Part shown: one piece after another, positions 42,169 to 52,820 of the stretch
How the letters are laid out: every line of letters begins with the position of its first letter
Position numbering within the stretch: position 1 is the first letter of the stretch
Origin: Streptomyces exfoliatus
Lineage (GTDB): Bacteria > Actinomycetota > Actinomycetes > Streptomycetales > Streptomycetaceae
Direction: 5' to 3'
DNA length: 64,000 bases
Assembly: GCF_000725545.1 (NCBI RefSeq)
Contig: NZ_JNZP01000015.1
Coordinates: 62,001 to 126,000, forward strand
The notes under the pieces: generated by a model
Database searches by the model: none
What the model was told of the DNA's origin: nothing
The model's input: only the letters and a program-made list of their open reading frames with translations
Position numbers and translations under genes: made by a program

Positions 42169-43327
42169 GCTCGGCCTCCATCAGGGATACGAAGCGGTCG
42201 AAGAGGTACGCGGCGTCGTGCGGGCCCGCGGCCGCCTCGGGGTGGTACTGGACGGAGAAGGCCGGCTGGTCGAGCAGCCGGAGGCCTTCCACGACGTTGT
42301 CGTTCAGGCACACGTGGGAGACCTCGGCGCGCCCGTAGGGGGTGTCGGAGACCTTGTCGAGGGGCGCGTCGACGGCGAAGCCGTGGTTGTGCGCGGTGAC
42401 CTCGACCTTGCCGGTGGTGCGGTCCTGGACGGGCTGGTTGATGCCGCGGTGGCCGTACTTCAGCTTGTAGGTGCCGAAGCCGAGGGCGCGGCCGAGGATC
42501 TGGTTGCCGAAGCAGATGCCGAAGAGCGGCGTTCCGCGCTCCAGGACGGCCTGCATGACGGCGACGGGACCGTCGGCGGTGGCCGGGTCGCCGGGGCCGT
42601 TGGAGAAGAAGACGCCGTCCGGGTTCACCGCGTAGACGTCCTCGGCGGTGGCGGTGGCGGGCAGCACGTGCACCTCGATGCCGCGCTCGGCCATCCGGTG
42701 CGGGGTCATGCCCTTGATGCCGAGGTCGACGGCGGCGACGGTGAACTTCTTCTCGCCGATCGCGGGGACGACGTACGGCTCCTTGGTGGCGACCTCGGCG
42801 TAGAGGTTCGCGCCCTTCATCTGGGGCTGCGCCTGCACGCGGGAGAGCAGCTCGGCCTCGGGGGCGACGCCCGCGCCGGAGGCGCTGTTCAAGGCGGTGC
42901 CGGAGAAGATGCCGACGCGCATGGCGCCGCGCTCGCGCAGGTGGCGGGTGAGGGCGCGGGTGTCGATGCCGGAGATGCCGACGACGCCCTGGCGCTCCAG
43001 CTCCTCGTCGAGGGTGCGGGTGGCGCGCCAGTTGGAGGAGACGCGGGCGGGGTCGCGGACGACGTAGCCGGAGACCCAGATCCGGCCGGACTCGGGGTCC
43101 TCGTCGTTGACGCCGGTGTTGCCGACGTGCGGGGCGGTCATGACCACGACCTGGCGGTGGTACGACGGGTCGGTGAGGGTCTCCTGGTAGCCGGACATGC
43201 CGGTGGAGAACACGGCCTCGCCGAAGGTCTCCCCCACGGCCCCGTAGGCGCGGCCGCTGAAGGTGCGGCCGTCCTCCAGGACGAGTACGGCGGGAACCTT
43301 CACGGCTCCCCTGGTGGAGGTCGTCAT
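42161..43327 (-). CDS. carA: carbamoyl-phosphate synthase small subunit
   Basis: Glutamine amidotransferase partner of carB. The protein has 388 residues. The N-terminal CPSase domain ([40 protein letters not shown]) precedes the class I GATase domain with nucleophile Cys in [20 protein letters not shown] and His/Glu in [15 protein letters not shown]. The ATG at 43327 overlaps the stop of the PH-like membrane gene (ATGA) and gives [20 protein letters not shown]. The coupling to carB should keep subunit ratio close to one. Confidence 0.98.
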
Positions 43328-43902
43328 CGTGCGATGCCTTCCGTCGTGCTTACGGGGTTCATGGAGTTGATGGCCTCGACCCAGGCGGTGTGCTCGGCCG
43401 CCCGGTCGGACCGGAAGCCGGAGTCGAGCAGTTTGTCGCCGTGCGCCCAGGTGACGATCAGCAGGCCGCCCTCGGCGAGGACCTTGCCGGCGATGCCCTT
43501 GTCGAGGCGGGCCTCGCGCAGGGCCTCGGCCGGGACGAAGAAGTCGTTCGCCCCGGGGCGTACGACGGCGAGTCCGGCGTCGGTGAGCGTGAGCTCGACG
43601 CGGCTGCGGGTGCCGAGGCCGTGGGCGACGATCCGGTCGAGCCACTGCCCGGCGGTCGTGGACCCGTGGTAGCGCCCGCTGAGAGTCAGTTTCGCCGCCC
43701 CGGCCGTCCGCGGCGCGGTGGGCAGCTCGGGCAGGTCCGACTGGAGGCTGCCGCGCCACTTCCAGCCCTGGCGCATCAGCCAGTAGACGAAGGCGATGAA
43801 GAGCAGGAGCCCGACGACCCAGCCGATCCTTCCGGCCCAGTCGGTCACCTCCGCCGACTTCTGATCGGCTGCCTCTGCGGCGATTGCGATGAGTGGTGTC
43901 AC
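43324..43902 (-). CDS. membrane protein with PH-like domain, inside the pyr operon
   Basis: A 192-residue protein of unknown function. One transmembrane helix near residues 24-44 ([20 protein letters not shown]) is followed by a basic linker and a PH-like beta domain ([57 protein letters not shown]). It overlaps pyrC upstream and carA downstream by 4 nt each, so it is translated as part of the pathway. The conserved position in actinobacterial pyr operons suggests a link to membrane placement or regulation of the pathway. That is inference; no enzymatic motif is visible. Confidence 0.8.
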   Translation of the reverse strand: MTPLIAIAAEAADQKSAEVTDWAGRIGWVVGLLLFIAFVYWLMRQGWKWRGSLQSDLPELPTAPRTAGAAKLTLSGRYHGSTTAGQWLDRIVAHGLGTRSRVELTLTDAGLAVVRPGANDFFVPAEALREARLDKGIAGKVLAEGGLLIVTWAHGDKLLDSGFRSDRAAEHTAWVEAINSMNPVSTTEGIAR

Positions 43903-45185
43903 GCCAGCTTCCCGTCCACGACCGTTGCCCGGCCCCGCAGGAAGGTGTGGGTGACGCGTCCCGGCAGCTCACGGCCCTCGTAGGGGGTGTTTCGGCTGCG
44001 GGAGGCGAAGTCCGCGGGGTCCACCACACCACGGTAAGCCGGATCGACCAGGGTCAGGTTCGCGGGCTCACCTGCCGAGACGGGTCGTCCGTGGCCCTTG
44101 GCCCGTCCGATGCGGGCGGGCGCGAAGGACATGCGGTCGGCGACGCCGGCCCAGTCGAGGAGGCCGGTCTCGACCATCGTCTGCTGGACGACGGAGAGGG
44201 CGGTCTCCAGGCCGACCATGCCCATGGCGGCCGCGGCCCACTCGCAGTCCTTGTCCTCGTGCGGGTGCGGGGCGTGGTCGGTGGCGACGATGTCGATCGT
44301 GCCGTCGGCCAGCGCCTCGCGCAGCGCGAGGACGTCCTTCTCGGTGCGCAGCGGCGGGTTGACCTTGTAGACGGGGTCGTACGAGCGGACCAGCTCGTCC
44401 GTGAGGAGGAGGTGGTGCGGGGTGACCTCGGCGGTGACGTCGATGCCGCGGGACTTGGCCCAGCGGACGATCTCGACGGAGCCGGCGGTGGAGAGGTGGC
44501 AGATGTGGACGCGGGAGCCGACGTGCTCGGCGAGGAGGACGTCGCGGGCGATGATCGACTCCTCGGCGACGGCGGGCCAGCCGCCGAGGCCCAGCTCGGC
44601 GGAGACGATGCCCTCGTTCATCTGGGCGCCCTCGGTGAGGCGGGGCTCCTGGGCGTGCTGGGCGACGACGCCGCCGAAGGCCTTCACGTACTCCAGGGCG
44701 CGGCGCATGATGACGGCGTCGTCGACGCACTTGCCGTCGTCGGAGAAGACGGTGACGCCGGCGGCGGAGTCGTGCATGGCGCCGAGCTCGGCGAGCTTCT
44801 TGCCCTCAAGGCCGACGGTGACGGCGCCGATGGGCTGCACGTCGCAGTAGCCGGACTCCTTGCCGAGGCGGTAGACCTGCTCGACGACACCGGCGGTGTC
44901 GGCGACCGGGTGGGTGTTGGCCATGGCGAAGACGGCGGTGAAGCCGCCGGAGGCGGCGGCGCGGGTGCCGGTGAGGACGGTCTCGGAGTCCTCGCGGCCG
45001 GGCTCGCGCAGATGGGTGTGGAGGTCGACCAGGCCGGGCAGCAGGATCTGGCCCTGGGCCTCGATGACGGTGGCGCCCTCGGCGGACAGGTCGGTACCGA
45101 CCTGCTCGATGGTCTCGCCGTCGACCAGGACGTCCTGGACCTCGCCGCCCAGCACCTGCGCACCGCGGATAAGGATCTTGCTCAT
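43899..45185 (-). CDS. pyrC: dihydroorotase
   Basis: Cyclises carbamoyl aspartate to dihydroorotate. The protein has 428 residues and is a class I, zinc-dependent amidohydrolase. Metal ligands appear in [34 protein letters not shown] and [15 protein letters not shown]-terminal beta-sandwich residues follow ([18 protein letters not shown]). The ATG at 45185 is 2 nt from the pyrB stop, and its stop overlaps the PH-like gene. Confidence 0.97.
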   Translation of the reverse strand: MSKILIRGAQVLGGEVQDVLVDGETIEQVGTDLSAEGATVIEAQGQILLPGLVDLHTHLREPGREDSETVLTGTRAAASGGFTAVFAMANTHPVADTAGVVEQVYRLGKESGYCDVQPIGAVTVGLEGKKLAELGAMHDSAAGVTVFSDDGKCVDDAVIMRRALEYVKAFGGVVAQHAQEPRLTEGAQMNEGIVSAELGLGGWPAVAEESIIARDVLLAEHVGSRVHICHLSTAGSVEIVRWAKSRGIDVTAEVTPHHLLLTDELVRSYDPVYKVNPPLRTEKDVLALREALADGTIDIVATDHAPHPHEDKDCEWAAAAMGMVGLETALSVVQQTMVETGLLDWAGVADRMSFAPARIGRAKGHGRPVSAGEPANLTLVDPAYRGVVDPADFASRSRNTPYEGRELPGRVTHTFLRGRATVVDGKLA

Positions 45186-45187
45186 GG

Positions 45188-46168
45188 TTACTTGTTCTCC
45201 TCGGTACGGGTGTGGGTGACGGCCGAGTCGTTGCCGCCCAGAAGCAGGTAGAGGACCGCCATCCGGATGGACACGCCGTTGGCGACCTGCTCGACGACCG
45301 TGCAGCGGTCGGAGTCGGCGACCTCGGCGGTGATCTCCATGCCGCGGACCATGGGGCCGGGGTGCATGACGATGGCGTGCTCGGGCATCTTCGCCATCCG
45401 GTCGCCGTCGAGCCCGTACCGGCGCGAGTACTCGCGCTCGGTGGGGAAGAAGGCGGCGTTCATCCGCTCGCGCTGCACACGCAGCATCATGACCGCGTCC
45501 GACTTCGGCAGCACCCGGTCGAGGTCGTACGAGACCTCGCAGGGCCAGGTCTCGACGCCGACGGGGACCAGGGTGGGCGGGGCCACCAGGGTGACCTCGG
45601 CGCCGAGGGTGTGCAGCAGGTCGACGTTGGAGCGGGCGACCCGGCTGTGCAGGACGTCGCCGACGAGCGTGATCCGCTTGCCCGCGAGGTCCCGGCCGAG
45701 CCCGGCGTCCCTGCCGACCAGACGGCGGCGCATGGTGAAGGCGTCCAGGAGGGCCTGGGTGGGGTGCTGGTGGGTGCCGTCGCCGGCGTTGACGACGGGG
45801 GCGTCGATCCAGCCGGAGGTGGCGAGGCGGTACGGGGCTCCGGAGGCGCTGTGCCGGATGACGACCGCGTCGACGCCCATGGCCTCCAGGGTCTGCGCGG
45901 TGTCCTTGAGGGACTCGCCCTTGGAGACGCTGGAGCCCTTGGCCGTGAAGTTGATCACGTCGGCGGAGAGGCGCTTCTCTGCGGCCTCGAAGGAGATCCG
46001 GGTCCGGGTGGAGTCCTCGAAGAAGAGGTTGCAGATGGTCCGGCCGCGCAGGGTCGGCAGCTTCCTGATGGGCCGGTCGGCAACCCGGGCCATCTCCTCG
46101 GCGGTGTCGAGGATCAGGACGGCGTCGTCGCGGGTGAGGTCGGCGGCCGAGATGAGGTGACGCATCAT
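45188..46168 (-). CDS. pyrB: aspartate carbamoyltransferase catalytic subunit
   Basis: Condenses carbamoyl phosphate and aspartate. The protein has 326 residues. Carbamoyl-phosphate-binding [20 protein letters not shown], the [18 protein letters not shown] segment and [19 protein letters not shown] are intact. No regulatory PyrI partner is nearby. The start is one of two adjacent ATGs (46168 or 46165) with GGAGAG upstream. It is 84 nt downstream of pyrR. Confidence 0.97.
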   Translation of the reverse strand: MMRHLISAADLTRDDAVLILDTAEEMARVADRPIRKLPTLRGRTICNLFFEDSTRTRISFEAAEKRLSADVINFTAKGSSVSKGESLKDTAQTLEAMGVDAVVIRHSASGAPYRLATSGWIDAPVVNAGDGTHQHPTQALLDAFTMRRRLVGRDAGLGRDLAGKRITLVGDVLHSRVARSNVDLLHTLGAEVTLVAPPTLVPVGVETWPCEVSYDLDRVLPKSDAVMMLRVQRERMNAAFFPTEREYSRRYGLDGDRMAKMPEHAIVMHPGPMVRGMEITAEVADSDRCTVVEQVANGVSIRMAVLYLLLGGNDSAVTHTRTEENK

Positions 46169-46252
46169 CGGGGTGTCTCTCCGTGGTGGGGAGTGTGAGG
46201 GCATGCGGGGGCGCAGGGGTGTGCCCCGGCCCCGCGGGGGAAGCCGGTCCGG

Positions 46253-46865
<613 letters not shown>

Positions 46866-46999
46866 ACGTCGGATTTGCGCCGTCAACGTTACCAGGAACG
46901 GTCGGCCGTCCTGCTCGCACCCCGGTCGCCACTCCGCGCACCGTCCCTCAGGAGGGGGTGGTGCGGACCTTTCGGCTTGACGGGAAAGAGTAACGCTGC

Positions 47000-47019
47000 G
47001 TAACCTCACAGTGAGTTAC
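47000..47019 (+). promoter_or_regulatory. BldD operator-like palindrome upstream of bldD
   Basis: GTAACCTCACAGTGAGTTAC contains the inverted repeat GTAAC-TCAC/GTGA-GTTAC, close to the known BldD box (AGTGA-TCACT type). It lies 46 nt before the bldD ATG and fits its known autorepression. A GTAAC also appears at 46990, so a second half-site may exist. Confidence 0.8.
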
Positions 47020-47065
47020 CAGCCGCGCGGCGCAGCCGCATGTCGTCACAGCGTCCGGGAGCGTT

Positions 47066-47566
47066 ATGTCCAGCGAATACGCAAAGCAGCTCGGGGCCAA
47101 ACTCCGCGCCATCCGCACCCAGCAGGGTCTCTCCCTCCACGGGGTGGAGGAGAAGTCCCAGGGGCGCTGGAAGGCCGTCGTGGTGGGCTCGTACGAGCGT
47201 GGCGACCGCGCGGTGACCGTGCAGCGCCTTGCCGAGCTGGCTGATTTCTACGGGGTGCCGGTGCAGGAGCTCCTGCCGGGCACGACCCCGGGCGGGGCCG
47301 CCGAGCCGCCGCCGAAGCTGGTCCTGGACCTGGAGCGCCTGGCCCACGTCCCGCAGGAGAAGGCGGGCCCGCTCCAGCGCTACGCGGCGACGATCCAGTC
47401 GCAGCGCGGCGACTACAACGGCAAGGTGCTGTCGATCCGCCAGGACGACCTGCGCACCCTCGCCGTCATCTACGACCAGTCCCCCTCGGTCCTCACCGAG
47501 CAGCTGATCAGCTGGGGCGTGCTCGACGCGGACGCGCGCCGCGCGGTCGCCCACGAGGACAACTGA
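47066..47566 (+). CDS. bldD: developmental regulator BldD
   Basis: Master repressor of sporulation genes in Streptomyces, active as a dimer bridged by tetrameric cyclic di-GMP. The protein has 166 residues. The N-terminal HTH (about 5-75, SEYAKQLGAKLRAIRTQQGL, SYERGDRAVTVQRLAELAD) is followed by the c-di-GMP domain. The signature RxD-X8-RxxD is present at the known positions R114/D116 and R125/D128 (RGDYNGKVLSIRQDD). An operator-like palindrome lies upstream and a strong terminator downstream. Confidence 0.98.
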   Translation: MSSEYAKQLGAKLRAIRTQQGLSLHGVEEKSQGRWKAVVVGSYERGDRAVTVQRLAELADFYGVPVQELLPGTTPGGAAEPPPKLVLDLERLAHVPQEKAGPLQRYAATIQSQRGDYNGKVLSIRQDDLRTLAVIYDQSPSVLTEQLISWGVLDADARRAVAHEDN

Positions 47567-47604
47567 CCTGCCGCTTCCTGCCGGAGGCTCAGCAGAAACG
47601 TACC

Positions 47605-47649
47605 GCCGGGCCCGTGGACGTCATCCGACGTCCACGGGCCCGGCGTTTT
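47605..47649 (+). terminator. intrinsic terminator after bldD
   Basis: A perfect 18-bp stem (GCCGGGCCCGTGGACGTC with GACGTCCACGGGCCCGGC), 4-nt loop, followed by GTTTTT. Confidence 0.95.
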
Positions 47650-47710
47650 TCGTCCCACCAGCCACAGGGAACCCAGGGCGTGCAGGGGACCCAGGAAGCC
47701 CGGGGAACGC

Positions 47711-47748
47711 CGAAGGGGCCCGCAGCACGAGTGCTGCGGGCCCCTTCG
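47711..47748 (-). terminator. terminator after nusB
   Basis: A perfect 18-bp inverted repeat (CGAAGGGGCCCGCAGCAC with GTGCTGCGGGCCCCTTCG) around GA, 31 nt beyond the nusB stop; it can also act on bldD read-through. Confidence 0.8.
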
Positions 47749-47779
47749 ACCGCCGCTGACGTCCGAGGACTCAGGCGGC

Positions 47780-48217
47780 TCAGGCGTCGGTGTCTCGACG
47801 CAGCCGCGGCTTCAAGTCCTTGAAGCGCGCGAGCAGGCCGTTGACGAAGGTCGGGGACTCGTCCGTGGAGAACTCCTTGGCGAGCTGCACCGCCTCGTCG
47901 ATCGCGACCGCGTCCGGCGTACCGTCCTCCCAGATCAGCTCGTACGCACCGAGGCGCACGATGTTCCGGTCGGCGACGGGCATCCGATCGAGGTCCCAGT
48001 CCACCGCGTAGGTCGCGATGAGCTCGTCGATCCGCGCCACGTGGGCCGCGTACCCCTCGACCAGCTGCATGGTGAAGTCGTTGACCGGCGGCTGACGGTC
48101 GTCCGACCGCGCGTGCCGGACCTGGTCCGCGAGGACCTCCTGGACGGAGGCGCCACGCTGGTCGGCCTCGAAGAGGATCTGGAAGGCGCGCTTGCGGGCC
48201 TTGCTCCGAGCGGCCAC
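47780..48217 (-). CDS. nusB: transcription antitermination protein NusB
   Basis: Binds boxA RNA with NusE to support rRNA antitermination. The 145-residue helical protein shows AARSKARKRAFQILFEADQR, MPVADRNIVRLGAYELIWED and TPDAVAIDEAVQLAKEFST, all typical. It is 2 nt downstream of the efp stop (48220) on the same strand, so efp-nusB are coupled. Followed by a strong hairpin. Confidence 0.97.
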   Translation of the reverse strand: MAARSKARKRAFQILFEADQRGASVQEVLADQVRHARSDDRQPPVNDFTMQLVEGYAAHVARIDELIATYAVDWDLDRMPVADRNIVRLGAYELIWEDGTPDAVAIDEAVQLAKEFSTDESPTFVNGLLARFKDLKPRLRRDTDA

Positions 48218-48219
48218 GG

Positions 48220-48786
48220 TTAGTCGTTCACCCGGCCGAGGTAGTCGCTGGTGCGGGTGTCGACCTTGACCTTCTCACCGGTGGTGACGAAGAGCGGGAC
48301 CTGGATCTCATGGCCGGTCTCCAGCTTGGCGGGCTTGGTGCCGCCGGTGGAGCGGTCACCCTGGACGCCCGGGTCGGTGTGCTCGATCGTCAGCACGACG
48401 GCGGCGGGGAGCTCGACGTAGAGCACCGAGCCCTCGTGCTGGGCGACGGAGGCGGTGAAGCCCTCGATCAGGAAGTTGGCGGCGTCGCCGACGGCCTTGC
48501 GCTCGACCATGAGCTGGTCGTACGTCTCCATGTCCATGAAGACGAAGTAGTCGCCGTCCATGTAGGAGAACTGCATGTCGCGGCGGTCGATGGTGGCCGT
48601 CTCGACCTTCACGCCGGCGTTGAAGGTCTTGTCGACGACCTTGCCGGACAGCACGTTCTTGAGCTTGGTGCGCACGAAGGCCGGGCCCTTGCCGGGCTTG
48701 ACGTGCTGGAACTCGACGACGGACCAGAGCTGGCCGCCTTCGAGCTTGAGCACCATGCCGTTCTTGAGGTCGTTCGTGGAAGCCAC
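48220..48786 (-). CDS. efp: translation elongation factor P
   Basis: Rescues ribosomes stalled at polyproline. The protein has 188 residues in three beta-barrel domains. The domain I tip loop [16 protein letters not shown] carries the lysine at the usual modification site. [19 protein letters not shown] and the C-terminal [14 protein letters not shown] match the family. GTG at 48786 with AGGAGA upstream gives (M)[17 protein letters not shown]. The Pro-rich proteins encoded nearby (the P-loop protein and MltG) are the kind of substrates this factor helps. Confidence 0.97.
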   Translation of the reverse strand: MASTNDLKNGMVLKLEGGQLWSVVEFQHVKPGKGPAFVRTKLKNVLSGKVVDKTFNAGVKVETATIDRRDMQFSYMDGDYFVFMDMETYDQLMVERKAVGDAANFLIEGFTASVAQHEGSVLYVELPAAVVLTIEHTDPGVQGDRSTGGTKPAKLETGHEIQVPLFVTTGEKVKVDTRTSDYLGRVND

Positions 48787-48834
48787 GGTTGCGGAATCTC
48801 CTGGACTGACGTGGACCACGGAGGCGTACGCGCC

Positions 48835-49947
48835 TTACAGCGCGAGCAGCTCCTTGGTCGTGATGGTGAGTAGCTCGGGTCCGCCGTCCGCCTCCTGGCG
48901 CACGACGAGCGTGTCATCGATCCGGACCCCGCCCCGGCCCGGGAGGTGGACCCCCGGTTCGACGGTGACCGGCACACAAGCGTCCAGTTTACCCATGGCC
49001 GAGGGTGCGAGCTGCGGGTCCTCGTCGATTTCGAGCCCCACCCCGTGCCCGGTGAGGGGTACGGCCGCCTCCGCGTGCCCCGCCGCGTCCAGGATCTGGC
49101 GGGCCGCGCGGTCCACGTCACGGTACTCGGCGCCGGGTACCAGGGACTCCCGGCCGGCCCGCTGAGCGGCGAAGACGAGTTCGTAGAGCTCGATCTGCCA
49201 GTCGGCCGGCGTCGTTCCGATGACGAACGTGCGGCCGATCTCGCAGCGGTAGCCCCGGTAGTCGGCGCCGAGGCAGACGGAGAGGAAATCCCCCTCCTCA
49301 ACCCGGCGGTCGGTGGGCCGGTGCCCGCGCCGCCCGGAGTGCGGCCCCGTCGCCACCGAGGTGGGAAAGGCGGCCCCGTCGGCCCCGTGGTCGACGAGCC
49401 GCCGCTCCAGTTCCAGGGCGAGGTGCCGCTCCGTCCGCCCCACGAGGATCGACTCCAGAAGCTCCCCGAGCGCCTGGTCGGCGATCTCGGCGGCGATCCG
49501 GAGGCAGGCGATCTCGTCCTCGTCCTTGACGATCCTCAGCTGCTCCACGGCGCACGCGAGGTCGGCGAGGCGCAGTCCCGGCGCGATGGAACCCATCTCC
49601 CGGTGCCGGGCCACGGTCAGGTGGTGCTCCTCCACGGCGAGCGCGTCGGCGCCCGCCCGGCGGGCGAGGTCGACGGCGGCGACGGCCGGATCACCGCCAC
49701 CGATCGGCAGGACCTGCCGGCGGAGCAGCTCGTCGAGCCGTCCGTCGGCCGGTTCGCCGCCGGGCGCGACGGGGCAGAGCAGGACGTCGGCGTCCGGCTC
49801 CGGCCCGACGAGGAGCACGGCGCCGGGGGGCGAACCGCCCGCGAGATAGCGGACGTTGGCGGGGCGGGAGACCAGGGCCGCCGGGCTGCCCGCGGCCGCG
49901 CACCGATCGCGCAGCCGTACACGGCGGTCCGCATACACCTCTGACAT
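48835..49947 (-). CDS. M24-family aminopeptidase (Xaa-Pro type)
   Basis: A 370-residue metalloprotease of the aminopeptidase P / prolidase family. The N-terminal creatinase-like domain (RLRDRCAAAGSPAALVSRPA) is followed by the pita-bread catalytic domain: the metal ligands appear around EGDFLSVCLGADYRGYRCEI, TGHGVGLEIDEDPQL and VTVEPGVHLPGRGGVRIDD. Family members cleave N-terminal Xaa-Pro bonds. It is 48 nt upstream of efp on the same strand, the common pepP-efp-nusB order. Confidence 0.9.
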   Translation of the reverse strand: MSEVYADRRVRLRDRCAAAGSPAALVSRPANVRYLAGGSPPGAVLLVGPEPDADVLLCPVAPGGEPADGRLDELLRRQVLPIGGGDPAVAAVDLARRAGADALAVEEHHLTVARHREMGSIAPGLRLADLACAVEQLRIVKDEDEIACLRIAAEIADQALGELLESILVGRTERHLALELERRLVDHGADGAAFPTSVATGPHSGRRGHRPTDRRVEEGDFLSVCLGADYRGYRCEIGRTFVIGTTPADWQIELYELVFAAQRAGRESLVPGAEYRDVDRAARQILDAAGHAEAAVPLTGHGVGLEIDEDPQLAPSAMGKLDACVPVTVEPGVHLPGRGGVRIDDTLVVRQEADGGPELLTITTKELLAL

Positions 49948-50040
49948 GCTCCGAGCGTACGAGGAGCGCGCCGCGGTGGCCTGTTCAGCACGGCCGTCCG
50001 GGCGGAGGCTCGGGGGCGTCCCGCCGATCGGGCCGGGAGG

Positions 50041-51174
50041 TCACCAGGTGGGCGGGCTGGCTATCGCGCGGGCCAGGACGTCGTCGAGGACCCGGGCGGT
50101 GGTCTCGACGTCGTACGTGGAGTTGTCGATGATCGGCAGCCCCGAGCCGTACCAGCCGGCCATCCGGCCGTGGATGGCGGCGACCTCCTCGTCGGAGAGA
50201 CGCCGGTTGCCGCTGCGCTCGGCGTTGCGCTCGAGGACGATCTCCAGGCCGGGCAGCAGCACGACCGGCAGCAGTCCGGGGCCGACGTGCCGCTTCCAGC
50301 CGCCCAGGCCGACGACGGGCCGGTCGGGGAAGACCGCGTCGTCGACGATGCACGAGATGCCGTTGGCGAGGAAGTTGCGCGCGGCGAAGCCGCAGGTGCG
50401 GCGGGCGAGCCGGTACTGCGCCTCGGAGTGCTCGTTCCAGCCGGACTGCGGGTCGGCGAAGCCGGAGCAGACCCATTCGCGCACGTCGTCGAGGCTGATG
50501 TGCGCGGTGGGCACGCGGCGGCGCTGCGCCCAGTGCCGGGCGACGGTCGTCTTGCCGGCGCCCGCGGGGCCGATGAGCAGCACGGCGAGGGTCGCGGTGC
50601 CCGTACCGGCGCCGTGCTCCACGGGAGACGCGAGCGGCACGCTCACGGGCGGCAGCGGCACATGGCCGGTGAGGTCCGCGCGAGCGGGCGGAGCCGCCGG
50701 GTGGCGCGCCGCGGCCTGGTGCGGGGGCACGGCCCAGCCCGCGGCGCCGGAACCCGAGGGCGGCGGGGCGGCGTGCGGAGGCGGTGCGGCGTGCGGAGGC
50801 GCCCCGTGCGCGGGCCGGGACGTCCCGGCCCTGACGGCCGGGTGCACACCGAGCCGGGACCCGGTGGGCGGGACGGCGGGCGGACCGGCGGGGGGTGATC
50901 CAGCGGCGGTCAGGCCGGCGGACGGTCCCGAAGGCGGTCCGGCGGGCGGTCCCGGGGGCGGCCCGGCGGGCGATCCCGCGGACGGTCCCGAAGGCGCCGC
51001 TCCCGCGGGCGTCCCGGGGTGCGCCGCCGCCTGGGGAGGCGAGGGCGGTACGGGCGGCTGCCCGCCCTGCGGGCCGCTCCCCGCGCCGCTCGCGTGAACG
51101 GGAACGGTGCCGGGCCCCGACGCCTGACCCGATCGCTCGGGCGGTGGCAGCGGACCCCCCACTGCGTGCTGCAT
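50041..51174 (-). CDS. P-loop kinase-like protein with long proline-rich N terminus
   Basis: A 377-residue two-part protein. Residues 1-190 are Pro/Gly/Ala-rich and low-complexity, including repeats of the GPPAGPPSGPS kind. Residues 195-377 form a small AAA/kinase-like domain: P-loop LIGPAGAGKTTVARHWAQR, then HISLDDVREWVCSGFADPQS, SCIVDDAVFPDRP (Walker-B-like) and a C-terminal LERNAERSGNRRLSDEEVA lid region. The layout resembles zeta-toxin/ chloramphenicol phosphotransferase or gluconate-kinase-like P-loop proteins, but the substrate is unknown. It is 105 nt from aroQ across a hairpin, so it may be separately transcribed. Confidence 0.75.
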   Translation of the reverse strand: MQHAVGGPLPPPERSGQASGPGTVPVHASGAGSGPQGGQPPVPPSPPQAAAHPGTPAGAAPSGPSAGSPAGPPPGPPAGPPSGPSAGLTAAGSPPAGPPAVPPTGSRLGVHPAVRAGTSRPAHGAPPHAAPPPHAAPPPSGSGAAGWAVPPHQAAARHPAAPPARADLTGHVPLPPVSVPLASPVEHGAGTGTATLAVLLIGPAGAGKTTVARHWAQRRRVPTAHISLDDVREWVCSGFADPQSGWNEHSEAQYRLARRTCGFAARNFLANGISCIVDDAVFPDRPVVGLGGWKRHVGPGLLPVVLLPGLEIVLERNAERSGNRRLSDEEVAAIHGRMAGWYGSGLPIIDNSTYDVETTARVLDDVLARAIASPPTW

Positions 51175-51230
51175 CCGGTGCCACTCCGTCTCGTACGCCT
51201 GATGTATCCGGTGCCGCCGGAACGTTACCG

Positions 51231-51261
51231 CCCCCGGCCCCCACAGGGGGAACGGCCGGGG
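51231..51261 (-). terminator. hairpin after aroQ
   Basis: Inner CCCCC/GGGGG stem with a 3-nt loop and outer CCCCGG/CCGGGG arms, interrupted by a 5-nt bulge; 18 nt past the aroQ stop. Confidence 0.55.
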
Positions 51262-51279
51262 ACGCCCCCTGGTGCCCGG

Positions 51280-51726
51280 TCAGCCCGCCAGTTCCTCGGC
51301 GAGCGCCCGAAGGGCCAGCCGGTAGGAGCCGATCCCGAACCCTGCCACCGTGCCGGTCGCCACCGCCGCGACGACCGAGGTGTGCCGGAACTCCTCCCGC
51401 GCGTACGGGTTCGAGATGTGCACCTCGATCAGCGGCGCGGTCCGCTGGGCGGCGGCGTCCCGCATCCCGTACGAGTAGTGCGTGAACGCGCCCGGGTTGA
51501 TCACCACGGGGATCGACGTGTCCGCGGCCTCGTGGAGCCAGCGGATCATCTCGCCCTCGTCGTTCGTCTCCCGCACCTCGACGTCGAAGCCGAGCTCCGC
51601 GCCGAGGGTCCGGCAGGACTCGACGAGCCCCTTGTAGGAGGTGGCGCCGTAGATGTCGGGCTCACGGGAGCCGAGCCGGCCCAGGTTGGGGCCGTTGAGC
51701 ACCAGCACCGGACGGGGCTCGCTCAC
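51280..51726 (-). CDS. aroQ: type II 3-dehydroquinate dehydratase
   Basis: Third step of the shikimate pathway. The protein has 148 residues. [18 protein letters not shown], with catalytic Tyr in the flexible loop, [16 protein letters not shown] and [15 protein letters not shown] are intact. Dodecameric in relatives. The GTG at 51726 overlaps the aroB stop (GTGA). Alternative in-frame GTG at 51732 would add two residues. Confidence 0.96.
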   Translation of the reverse strand: MSEPRPVLVLNGPNLGRLGSREPDIYGATSYKGLVESCRTLGAELGFDVEVRETNDEGEMIRWLHEAADTSIPVVINPGAFTHYSYGMRDAAAQRTAPLIEVHISNPYAREEFRHTSVVAAVATGTVAGFGIGSYRLALRALAEELAG

Positions 51727-52820
51727 GCCGACACCTCGCCGTACGCCGCGATCAGGACCGCCGGGTCGGGGCCCTCCAGGACGGTGGGCTTGCCGATCCC
51801 GTCGAGCACGATGAAGCGGAGCAGGTCGCCGCGGGACTTCTTGTCCACCCGCATGGTCTCCAGGAGCTTGGGCCACTGGTCACCGCGGTAGGTGAGCGGC
51901 AGCCCGACGGACTCCAGGATCGCGCGGTGCCGGTCGGCGGTGGCGTCGTCGAGACGCCCGGCGAGCCGGCCGAGTTCGGCGGCGAAGACCATGCCGACGG
52001 ACACGGCGGCGCCGTGGCGCCACTTGTACCGCTCGTTCTTCTCGATGGCGTGGGCGAGGGTGTGGCCGTAGTTGAGGATCTCGCGGCGGCCGGACTCCTT
52101 CAGGTCGCCGGAGACGACCTCCGCCTTCACCTTGATCGAACGGACGAGCAGCTCGGCGGTGTGCGGCCCGGCGGGAGTACGGGCGGCCTCCGGGTCCTCC
52201 TCGATGAGGTCGAGGATCACCGGGTCGACGATGAAGCCGGCCTTGATGATCTCCGCGAGACCGCTGACGTAGTCGTGCACCGGCAGCGAGTCGAGGGCCG
52301 CCAGGTCGCAGAGGACGCCGGCGGGCGGGTGGAAGGCGCCGACGAGGTTCTTGCCCTCGGCGGTGTTGATGCCCGTCTTGCCGCCGACGGCCGCGTCGAC
52401 CATGGCCAGGACCGTCGTGGGTACGGCGATCCAGCGCACGCCCCGCAGCCAGGTCGCGGCCACGAAACCGGCCAGGTCGGTGGTGGCGCCGCCGCCGACG
52501 CCCACGATGACGTCGCTGCGGGTGAAACCGGTCTGGCCCAGCGCCTTCCAGCAGTAGGCGGCGACCTCGACGGTCTTCGCCTCCTCGGCGTTCGGCACCT
52601 GGATGGCGACCGTCTCGTACCCCTGGTCGGCGAGATCGGCGCGGAGCGCCTCACCGGTGTCGGCGAGCGCCTCGGGGTGGATCACGGCGACCCGCTTGGC
52701 CTGGGTGCCGATCAGCCCCGGGAGCTCGTCGAGGAGCTGCCGGCCGACCAGCACCTCGTACGGATCCGTGCCCGCGCTGCCCGCGACCTGGATGCGGGTG
52801 ACTTCCTGGTCCGTCGTCAT
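51723..52820 (-). CDS. aroB: 3-dehydroquinate synthase
   Basis: Second step of the shikimate pathway: DAHP to 3-dehydroquinate with NAD+ and a metal. The protein has 365 residues. [59 protein letters not shown] and [20 protein letters not shown] are the family core with the metal-binding residues. ATG at 52820 overlaps the aroK stop (ATGA). Confidence 0.97.
   Translation of the reverse strand: MTTDQEVTRIQVAGSAGTDPYEVLVGRQLLDELPGLIGTQAKRVAVIHPEALADTGEALRADLADQGYETVAIQVPNAEEAKTVEVAAYCWKALGQTGFTRSDVIVGVGGGATTDLAGFVAATWLRGVRWIAVPTTVLAMVDAAVGGKTGINTAEGKNLVGAFHPPAGVLCDLAALDSLPVHDYVSGLAEIIKAGFIVDPVILDLIEEDPEAARTPAGPHTAELLVRSIKVKAEVVSGDLKESGRREILNYGHTLAHAIEKNERYKWRHGAAVSVGMVFAAELGRLAGRLDDATADRHRAILESVGLPLTYRGDQWPKLLETMRVDKKSRGDLLRFIVLDGIGKPTVLEGPDPAVLIAAYGEVSA

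Noticed and set aside
50643..51174. The Pro-rich half of the P-loop protein as a frameshift artefact
   Set aside because: The frame is continuous with the kinase domain, has a normal start, and other frames give only Arg-rich shadow products.
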